A stretch of 10,124 nucleotides of DNA from Ruminococcaceae bacterium UBA3220. Lineage in GTDB: Bacteria; Bacillota; Clostridia; Oscillospirales; Acutalibacteraceae. The DNA is taken from assembly GCA_002363095.1 (NCBI GenBank), contig DEWC01000023.1, positions 1 to 10,124 of the forward strand, given 5' to 3'. The position numbers and the translations under genes are program-made. This document shows positions 1 to 6,236 of the stretch, piece by piece (position 1 is the stretch's first letter; each line of letters starts with the position of its first letter). The notes under the pieces are model-generated. The model did no database searches. It was not told where the DNA came from and saw only the letters and a program-made list of their open reading frames with translations.

Positions 1-1082
1 ATAACAAGATAATCACCGATTTCAACCTTTGGTAATTTGCGGTCAACTGCGAATTTATCATTGTTTTCACAAAGCGAACCGACAACATCAAACTTGCCGA
101 CAGCCGGTGCGTTTTCCTTGCCCAAAACGGTGATATGGTGATAGGAGCCGTACATTGCGGGGCGCATAAGGTCGCAGCAACTCGCGTCAACGCCGATATA
201 CTCCTTGTAGATATGCTTATAATGAATTGCCTTTGTGACAAGGTAACCGTAGGGTCCCGTTATATAACGCCCCATCTCGGTAAAAATCGAAATTTCAAGT
301 CCGTTTGCCTCGACCATTCTCTCGTAGACCTTTCTTACCTCGTCGCCAATCTTAAATATATCTACCGCTTCCTCGCCCGGCTTATAGGGGATACCGATAC
401 CGCCCGAAAGGTCAACGAATTCGACATTTATATCAAAATCCTTTTTCATTTCAAGCGCCAAACCGAAAATTTCCTCGGCAAGGCGTGGGTAATAATCCTC
501 TTCAAGACAACAACTTGCAAGCATGGCGTGAATGCCGAAATGCTTAACGCCCTTTTCTTTAAGAGTTTTAAATGCAAGCTTTATCTGGTCGTAGGTCATA
601 CCGAACTTTGAATCGTAAAGATGCCCCATAATATCGTTTGTGTTTCTGAATTTGCCGGGGTTATAGCGACAGCAAATTGTGTCGGGCAGGGGGGCGATTT
701 TCTCCAAAAACTCAATGTGCGTTATATCGTCAAGGTTTATTATGGCGCCGCTTTTTAACGCCGCTTCATATTCCCTGACGGTGGTTTCGTTAGAACTGAA
801 CATTATCTTTTTGCCTGAAATTCCGCTTTTTTCGGAAAGGATTATCTCCGGCTCCGAAGCGCAGTCGGTTCCGCAGCCCAACTCTTTTAAAAGCCTTAAA
901 ATTGAGGGGTTCGGGAGTGCTTTTACGGCAAAGTATTCGCAAAAGCCTTTGTTCCACGAGAACGCCTTATATAAATCGGTAACGCATTTTCTGAGCCCTG
1001 CTTCGTCATAAACATAAAACGGAGTGGGATATTTTTTTGTCCAGTTAAGGACATCGTCTTTTGAAAAGGGAAGGGTCTTCAT
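1..1082 (-). CDS. lysA: Diaminopimelate decarboxylase, 5' part (3' end beyond left edge)
   Basis: PLP-dependent cytoplasmic enzyme that decarboxylates meso-diaminopimelate to L-lysine, the last step of lysine synthesis. About 360 residues are visible; the family is usually about 420, so roughly the last 60 are missing. I read the frame by hand from the ATG at 1082, which has an AAGGAG site 7 nt upstream. Fold type III features are in order: the PLP-binding lysine in FAVKALPNP (K54), CRYNPG (about 138-143), the phosphate-binding glycine run GGIGIP (227-232), EMGRY (269-273), RPAMYG (307-312), and the decarboxylase cysteine in SLCENND (C338). This is the subfamily shared by Clostridia and Bacteroidota rather than the E. 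coli type. It follows dapF, which makes its substrate. Three adjacent-cysteine pairs (137-138, 191-192, 302-303) are notable. A carboxynorspermidine decarboxylase is less likely given the dapF neighbour and the CENND motif. Confidence 0.94.
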   Translation of the reverse strand, partial: MKTLPFSKDDVLNWTKKYPTPFYVYDEAGLRKCVTDLYKAFSWNKGFCEYFAVKALPNPSILRLLKELGCGTDCASEPEIILSEKSGISGKKIMFSSNETTVREYEAALKSGAIINLDDITHIEFLEKIAPLPDTICCRYNPGKFRNTNDIMGHLYDSKFGMTYDQIKLAFKTLKEKGVKHFGIHAMLASCCLEEDYYPRLAEEIFGLALEMKKDFDINVEFVDLSGGIGIPYKPGEEAVDIFKIGDEVRKVYERMVEANGLEISIFTEMGRYITGPYGYLVTKAIHYKHIYKEYIGVDASCCDLMRPAMYGSYHHITVLGKENAPAVGKFDVVGSLCENNDKFAVDRKLPKVEIGDYLV

Positions 1083-1089
1083 CTTTTTT

Positions 1090-1095
1090 CTCCTT
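1090..1095 (-). promoter_or_regulatory. Shine-Dalgarno site of lysA
   Basis: The minus strand reads AAGGAG here, 7 nt before the lysA ATG at 1082. The site overlaps the dapF stop codon (TAA at 1094-1096), so a ribosome finishing dapF covers the lysA start signal. This favours coupled translation of the two consecutive lysine-pathway enzymes. Confidence 0.85.
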
Positions 1096-1945
1096 AAAGG
1101 TTATCTAAATAATATTCGCCGCTGTAAACTTCTTTCGCGGGACCTCGCATAATAACGGAATTGTCAGATTTATAGGTTATAAAAAGGTCTCCGCCCAAAA
1201 GTTTTACGGTAATTTCGGTATCTTTTTCGCAGATGCCGTTAAGAACCGCCGCCACAACAACGGCGCAAGCCCCTGTCCCGCAGGCAAAGGTTTCACCGCT
1301 TCCGCGCTCGAAAACCCGCATTTTAAGGGTTTTGGCATCCATTATTTTTACGAATTCGGTGTTGACCTTTTCGGGGAAAAGGGGATTGTTCTCAAAAGGT
1401 TTACCGATTTTTTCAAGTTCAAGCTCATCTATCTCATCAAGAAAGATAACTGCGTGAGGATTGCCCATCGAAACGGCGGTCATATTATAAGTTTTTCCGT
1501 TAACCTCGACCGGCTCGTTTATCATCCTTTTACCGGTAAATTTGCAGGGTATCTTTTGGGGCGTCAGTTCAGGCATTCCCATATTTACCGAAAGGGTTTC
1601 GGCTTTGCCGCCGCTTTCAAAAACCTCTATCTGTTTTATACCGCTGAGGGTTTCAATATTAAGCGGATTTTTTTTGAGAATTTTATCGTAAACATACTTT
1701 GCGACGCACCGTATGCCGTTTCCGCACATCTTTCCTTCGCTTCCGTCAAGGTTGAACATACGCATTTTCGCGTCGGCAACCTTTGATGGGCAGATAAGTA
1801 TAAGCCCGTCGGCGCCTACCGAAAATCTTCTCGGAGACATCTCTTTTGCAAGGGACACAGGGTCATCAATTTTCTCTTTAAAGCAGTTAATATAAATATA
1901 ATCGTTCCCGATTCCCTGCATTTTTGTGAATTTGACAGTTTTCAT
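1094..1945 (-). CDS. dapF: Diaminopimelate epimerase
   Basis: Converts LL-diaminopimelate to meso-diaminopimelate, the substrate of LysA and the usual cross-linking diamino acid of peptidoglycan. It is cofactor-free and cytoplasmic. The 283-residue length is normal for the family. Both catalytic cysteines of the two-base mechanism are present: C74 in GKMCGNGIRC and C222 in FACGTGACA. The substrate-binding residues E213-R214 (FERGSGET) and the N-terminal KMQGIGNDY signature are also present. The ATG directly abuts the secA stop (TAAATG on the minus strand). Its Shine-Dalgarno GAGG (1951-1954) lies inside the last secA codons, 5 nt before the start, so translation is probably coupled to secA. 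It is followed by lysA after 11 nt. No odd residues were seen in the active site. Confidence 0.98.
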   Translation of the reverse strand: MKTVKFTKMQGIGNDYIYINCFKEKIDDPVSLAKEMSPRRFSVGADGLILICPSKVADAKMRMFNLDGSEGKMCGNGIRCVAKYVYDKILKKNPLNIETLSGIKQIEVFESGGKAETLSVNMGMPELTPQKIPCKFTGKRMINEPVEVNGKTYNMTAVSMGNPHAVIFLDEIDELELEKIGKPFENNPLFPEKVNTEFVKIMDAKTLKMRVFERGSGETFACGTGACAVVVAAVLNGICEKDTEITVKLLGGDLFITYKSDNSVIMRGPAKEVYSGEYYLDNL

Positions 1946-4681
1946 TTAATCCTCAATATCTTTCCCGCAGCAGCGTTTATATTTTTTTCCGCTTCCGCAT
2001 GGGCAGGGGGCATTTTTGCTGACAACGCCTTTACCTCTTACGGTGAGCGGTTTTTCGCCGGTTCCGGTTTCCTTTGCTACGCGCTCGCGTTTTACCTCTT
2101 CGTCTTTGCGGACGCGCACCGTCATAACAAGTTTCGCCGTTTGTTCTCTTATGGCGTCGGTCATAGCCGAGAACATATCATAACTTTCGTTTCGGTAAGC
2201 GACTATCGGGTCGTGCTGACCGTATGCGCGAAGCCCGATACCCTGACGAAGGTCATCCATATTGTCGATATGGTCCATCCAGTTTGTATCTACGCTTCTA
2301 AGCAACATCGCACGCTCTATCTGGCGCATAACATCCTCGCCGAATTCCTCTTCTCTTCGGGCGTAAACGGAATGTGCTTTTTCCTTAATTATATCTGCGA
2401 CCTCTTCGCAGGTGGTGCTTTCAAGTTCTTCGGGTGTTTTAAGCGAAATTTCATTAGTGCCGGGAATCCACGGTTCAAAGAAATCTTTAAGACCGCTGAC
2501 ATCCCAGTTATCGTGAACCTCGTCGTCGGCAAGATAGATTTTGCAGTAAGAGTCAATTGTGTCGTCAATCATCTTAACAACTGTTTCCTTGATATCCTCG
2601 CCGTAGAGAACCTTGTTTCTCTGTTCGTAGATAAGTTCACGCTGTTTGTTCATAACATCGTCGTATTCAAGAACACTCTTACGGGCGGCAAAGTTCATAC
2701 CCTCTTTGCGTTTCTGGGCGTTTTCTATGGTTCTTGAAAGCATTCCTGCTTCAAGAGGCTGATTTTCGTCAACCTTAAGGGTGTCCATAAGCGAGGCAAT
2801 TCTTTCTCCGCCGTAAAGCCGCATAAGGTCGTCCTCAAGCGATATAAAGAATTTGGTGTTACCGGGGTCGCCCTGACGGCCGGAACGGCCTCGTAACTGG
2901 TTGTCAATTCGTCTTGAATCGTGGCGCTCGGTGCCTATGATACAAAGTCCGCCCGCCTCTCTTACAAATTCGGCTTCGGGCTCGATTTCCTTTTTAAATT
3001 GGTCATAATATCTTTTAAAGTCTTCTCTGGCTTTTATTATATCCGCATCATCGGTTTCGCCGAAGCCTGTGGCTTCAAGAATCATTTCATCGCTTAAACC
3101 GTCGTGGCGAAGCTGTGCTTTTGCAAGGTATTCGGCGTTACCGCCCAACATAATATCGGTACCGCGCCCCGCCATATTGGTGGCAATCGTAACGGCATAA
3201 GGCTTACCTGCCTGGGCGATTATCTCAGCTTCCTTTTCGTGGTGCTTTGCGTTGAGGACATTATGCTTTATGCCCTTGGCACCCAACATCTTTGATAAAA
3301 GTTCGGACTTTTCGATGGTTATCGTACCTACAAGAACAGGTTGACCCTTGGCGTTACACTCGACGATACGGTTGATGACCGCCTTGAATTTGGCAGCCTC
3401 CGTTTTATATATAGCGTCGTTTTCATCAATCCTTATAAGCGGTTTGTTGGTGGGTATTTCGATAACATCGAGTTTGTAAATCTCGCGGAATTCCGCCTCT
3501 TCTGTCAGGGCGGTACCGGTCATACCCGAAAGTTTGTTATAAAGGCGGAAGAAGTTCTGGAATGTAATTGTTGCGAGCGTTTTGGATTCCTTTGCTACCT
3601 TAACGCCTTCTTTGGCTTCGATAGCCTGATGCAAACCTTCATTGTAGCGGCGACCGAACATAAGGCGTCCGGTAAACTCGTCAACAATGATTACCTCGCC
3701 GTCTTTCACAACATAGTCAACATCACGCTTCATAATTCCGTGGGCGCGGATTGCCTGCGAGATATGGTGAGATATCTCGATATTTTCGGTATCGTTAAGG
3801 TTTTCAAGACCGAAGTATTTTTCCGCCTTTTCGACACCGCTCGGGGTGAGTGTAGCAGTTCTCGCTTTTTCGTCAACAACATAGTCGCCGTCATAGTTCG
3901 CGGTTTCGTCGGTGGCTTTGTCGTCCATCTCCTTGACCTTTACCATTTTAAGGGTAAGGGCAAAGGCGTTCGCCTTTGAATACAGTTCGGTAGATTCGCT
4001 TCCCTGACCCGAAATGATAAGCGGAGTCCTCGCCTCGTCTATGAGAATTGAGTCGACCTCGTCGACGATGGCAAAATTATGTTCGCGCTGAACCTTTTGC
4101 TCCTTGTAGGTTACCATATTGTCGCGAAGATAATCAAATCCGAGTTCATTGTTGGTGCAGTAGGTTATATCGGCATTGTATGCCTCACGCTTTTCGTCGC
4201 TGTCCATACCGTGGATAATAAGCCCGACGGTAAGTCCCATAAATCGGTAGAGTTTTCCCATCCACTCCGAGTCGCGCTTGGCGAGATAGTCGTTTACCGT
4301 AACGATATGAACGCCCTTGCCCGAAATGGCGTTAAGATACGCCGGAAGGGTGGCAACCAGTGTTTTACCTTCACCGGTCTTCATTTCGCTTATTCGTCCC
4401 TGATGCAGAACGATACCGCCGAGTATCTGAACGGGGAAGTGGCGCATACCAAGTACGCGGTCGCCGGCTTCACGGCAGGCGGCAAACGCCTCGGGCAGAA
4501 GGTCGTCAAGACTTTCGCCGCCATTATATCTTTCTTTAAATTCTTCGGTTTTTGCCCTGAGTTCGGCGTCGCTTAATTTCCTGTATTCATCTTCATAGGA
4601 TAAAACCTTTTCAAGTTTCGGCTTTATCCTTTTTAATTCTCTTTCGCTGTAACTTCCGAAAATTGCTTTAAATAAACCCAT
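1946..4681 (-). CDS. secA: Preprotein translocase ATPase SecA
   Basis: Motor ATPase that drives unfolded preproteins through SecYEG at the cytoplasmic membrane. The 911 residues are longer than B. subtilis SecA (about 840) and close to E. coli. In order: Walker A MKTGEGKT (100-107); DEVD Walker B (207-210) running into LIDEARTPLIISG; the preprotein cross-linking region (about 225-370); VDEFTGR (333-339); GRGTDIMLGGN (505-515); RGRSGRQGDPG (597-607); the helical scaffold and wing domains including WMDHIDNMDDLRQGIGLR (801-818); a charged linker; and a C-terminal SEC-C zinc motif, C893-x-C895-x8-C904-C905, for SecB/ribosome-type contacts. The start is the ATG at 4681, with AAAGGAAA (4687-4694) upstream. 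It follows apbE by 15 nt and touches dapF. In many Bacillota secA precedes prfB; here it does not. It looks like the housekeeping SecA rather than an accessory SecA2, because the linker and SEC-C tail are intact. Confidence 0.98.
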   Translation of the reverse strand: MGLFKAIFGSYSERELKRIKPKLEKVLSYEDEYRKLSDAELRAKTEEFKERYNGGESLDDLLPEAFAACREAGDRVLGMRHFPVQILGGIVLHQGRISEMKTGEGKTLVATLPAYLNAISGKGVHIVTVNDYLAKRDSEWMGKLYRFMGLTVGLIIHGMDSDEKREAYNADITYCTNNELGFDYLRDNMVTYKEQKVQREHNFAIVDEVDSILIDEARTPLIISGQGSESTELYSKANAFALTLKMVKVKEMDDKATDETANYDGDYVVDEKARTATLTPSGVEKAEKYFGLENLNDTENIEISHHISQAIRAHGIMKRDVDYVVKDGEVIIVDEFTGRLMFGRRYNEGLHQAIEAKEGVKVAKESKTLATITFQNFFRLYNKLSGMTGTALTEEAEFREIYKLDVIEIPTNKPLIRIDENDAIYKTEAAKFKAVINRIVECNAKGQPVLVGTITIEKSELLSKMLGAKGIKHNVLNAKHHEKEAEIIAQAGKPYAVTIATNMAGRGTDIMLGGNAEYLAKAQLRHDGLSDEMILEATGFGETDDADIIKAREDFKRYYDQFKKEIEPEAEFVREAGGLCIIGTERHDSRRIDNQLRGRSGRQGDPGNTKFFISLEDDLMRLYGGERIASLMDTLKVDENQPLEAGMLSRTIENAQKRKEGMNFAARKSVLEYDDVMNKQRELIYEQRNKVLYGEDIKETVVKMIDDTIDSYCKIYLADDEVHDNWDVSGLKDFFEPWIPGTNEISLKTPEELESTTCEEVADIIKEKAHSVYARREEEFGEDVMRQIERAMLLRSVDTNWMDHIDNMDDLRQGIGLRAYGQHDPIVAYRNESYDMFSAMTDAIREQTAKLVMTVRVRKDEEVKRERVAKETGTGEKPLTVRGKGVVSKNAPCPCGSGKKYKRCCGKDIED

Positions 4682-4696
4682 GTTAATTTCCTTTCG

Positions 4697-5653
4697 TTAT
4701 TTAAGTATCAACGCTCCGTCCTTTTTTTTAAGCCCGGAGGTATAGGTCAGATTATTATTGTGGTCGATAAAAACGGCTTCGGTGTTTTCGGTGTTTTCGA
4801 TAAGCCTTGCCGCACCGTCCCTGCCTAAAAGTATGCAAACCGTTGCAAGCGCGTCGCCGTCGAGCGAGGAGTCGCCTATAACGGTAGCGGAAAAAAGGTC
4901 GGTTTCGGCGGAAAAACCTGTTTTAGGGTCTAAGATGTGATGATAAACCTTATCGCCGTCCTTTATGTAACGCTCATAAACGCCCGAGGTTACGACCGAT
5001 TTGTTTTTTACCCTTAAAGTGGCTGAAATTTTGTTATCACTAAACGGCTTTTTGATGCCTACATCAAATGCCTTGTCGCCGAATACAATTACATTTCCGC
5101 CTAAATTGATAATTCCGCTTTTCGCCTTTTTGTTCTTGAAAAACTCCAAAAGACGGTCTGCGATATATCCTTTTGCGATACCGCCTAAGTCGATTTGCTT
5201 ACCGCCGGCGCTTACCTTTTCACCGTCAATTTCTACCGAATGATAATCGACATTTTTAAGTGCCTCGGCTATTTCGCTTCGGTCGGGAAGTGCCGTCCCC
5301 TCAAAATCCCAGAGATTTATAACAGGGCAGAGTGTTATATCAAATTTTCCGCCCGAGAGGTCCCCGTAGTATATCGCGCGCTCGATTATTTCCTTTGTCG
5401 GTTTTGAAACCTTAACATATCCGCCGGAAGAATTAATCTTCGCGACATCACTTTCGCGCCTTGTTTTGCTTAAAAGGTTTTCATAATCTTCGCATAACGA
5501 AAAAGCCTCGTTAAGGGCTTCTTTATCGCACTCGACATCGAGCGTGACTACCGTATTAAGCAAAAATCTTGTTGATTTTACACTCTTCGCCTCATTGCAG
5601 CCGACAAGCAGCAGCAAACAAAGGCTCATACTAAGCGTCGTAAGTCTTTTCAT
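4697..5653 (-). CDS. apbE: FAD:protein FMN transferase (ApbE), lipoprotein
   Basis: Transfers FMN from FAD to a Thr/Ser of target flavoproteins (in the known family RnfG/RnfD, NqrB/NqrC and extracellular electron-transfer proteins), with Mg2+. The 318 residues begin with a basic, hydrophobic type II signal peptide and the lipobox LVGC (mature lipid-modified C19), placing the enzyme on the outer face of the membrane. Family motifs: FDITLCPV (104-111), the flavin-binding DLGGIAKGY (155-163), HHILDPKTG (238-246), and DALAT (267-271), whose D and T are expected metal ligands. No Shine-Dalgarno is visible before the ATG at 5653; the frame is closed upstream by a stop at 5669-5671, and the next internal ATG would remove the basic head of the signal peptide. 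Expression probably relies on reinitiation after engB, 10 nt upstream. No flavinylated partner gene lies in the window. Confidence 0.95.
   Translation of the reverse strand: MKRLTTLSMSLCLLLLVGCNEAKSVKSTRFLLNTVVTLDVECDKEALNEAFSLCEDYENLLSKTRRESDVAKINSSGGYVKVSKPTKEIIERAIYYGDLSGGKFDITLCPVINLWDFEGTALPDRSEIAEALKNVDYHSVEIDGEKVSAGGKQIDLGGIAKGYIADRLLEFFKNKKAKSGIINLGGNVIVFGDKAFDVGIKKPFSDNKISATLRVKNKSVVTSGVYERYIKDGDKVYHHILDPKTGFSAETDLFSATVIGDSSLDGDALATVCILLGRDGAARLIENTENTEAVFIDHNNNLTYTSGLKKKDGALILK
4782..4799 (-). repeat. In-frame 9-bp tandem duplication within apbE
   Basis: The plus-strand unit gtgttttcg occurs twice back to back. On the coding strand this gives repeated ENT codons (IENTENTEAV) near the C-terminus of ApbE, in a stretch with no known catalytic residue. 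It is most simply a small slippage duplication that keeps the frame. Confidence 0.8.
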
Positions 5654-5663
5654 AAAGGTGTGT

Positions 5664-6236
5664 CTACTCTATAAGTTCCCTTATCTCTTCCGCGCCGGTG
5701 CCTTTAAGCGCCGAAAACGGAATGATTTTAACATCCTTCGCCAAATCGTCCAATATGGCGGTGATTCTATCAAGTTGCCTTTGAAATTCGGCTTTGTTAA
5801 GCTTGTCGCTTTTGGTAAGAATAACGGCATAGGGTACGCCGTATTCTTTTAAAAACCTTAGCATTGAAACATCAAATTCGGCGGGGTCGTGGCGCATATC
5901 AATAAGCTGAAAAACGAGTACGATATTGCGATTTGTCGTAAAATAACTTTCCATAAGCTCCGCCCATCGCTGTTTTTCGCCGCGGTTTACCTTCGCGTAA
6001 CCGTATCCCGGCAAATCGACGAGACGAATATTATCAACCTTATAAAAATTAACCGTCGCCGTCTTGCCGGGGGTAGAACTTACCCGTGCGAAGTTTTTGC
6101 GATTGAGAATTTTATTGATTAGTGATGATTTTCCGACATTCGACCGTCCCGAAAAACAGTATTCCGGCAAATCGGAAGGAGGTAACTGCCCGGCAGTACC
6201 GAAGGCGGCTTCAAACATAGCGTTGTTGGTGTTCAT
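5664..6236 (-). CDS. engB: Ribosome biogenesis GTPase EngB/YsxC/YihA
   Basis: Small TRAFAC-class GTPase needed for late assembly of the 50S subunit; it is essential in B. subtilis (ysxC). The protein has 190 residues from the start chosen here, typical for the family. With residue numbers two lower than in the longer reading, the G boxes are G1 GRSNVGKSS (30-38), G2 STPGKT (54-59), G3 DLPGYG (74-79), G4 TKSD (141-144) and G5 SALK (175-178). The open frame extends to a GTG at 6242, but the ATG at 6236 is preferred: it overlaps the lon stop as ATGA and has GAGAGG 8 nt upstream, whereas the same site is only 2 nt from the GTG. The lon-ysxC neighbourhood is conserved in Bacillota and supports the assignment. 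Confidence 0.97.
   Translation of the reverse strand: MNTNNAMFEAAFGTAGQLPPSDLPEYCFSGRSNVGKSSLINKILNRKNFARVSSTPGKTATVNFYKVDNIRLVDLPGYGYAKVNRGEKQRWAELMESYFTTNRNIVLVFQLIDMRHDPAEFDVSMLRFLKEYGVPYAVILTKSDKLNKAEFQRQLDRITAILDDLAKDVKIIPFSALKGTGAEEIRELIE

Noticed and set aside
135..611. 158-residue plus-strand open frame in the left part of the window
   Set aside because: It is antisense to lysA, whose minus-strand frame shows all family motifs across the same stretch.
1..1082. Carboxynorspermidine decarboxylase or another group III decarboxylase as an alternative to LysA
   Set aside because: The related fold makes this possible, but direct coupling to dapF and the motif set (CRYNPG, EMGRY, SLCENND) fit the Clostridia/Bacteroidota diaminopimelate decarboxylase better.
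2141..2737. 198-residue plus-strand open frame inside secA
   Set aside because: Antisense shadow of the SecA C-terminal region; no recognisable protein features and no supporting start signal.
3341..3979. 212-residue open frame antisense to secA
   Set aside because: It lies fully inside the well-conserved secA gene on the opposite strand, has no ribosome site or recognisable domain, and its composition is what a mirrored codon pattern gives.
4079..4576. 165-residue plus-strand open frame over the 5' part of secA
   Set aside because: Antisense to the Walker A/B region of SecA; no independent evidence of coding.
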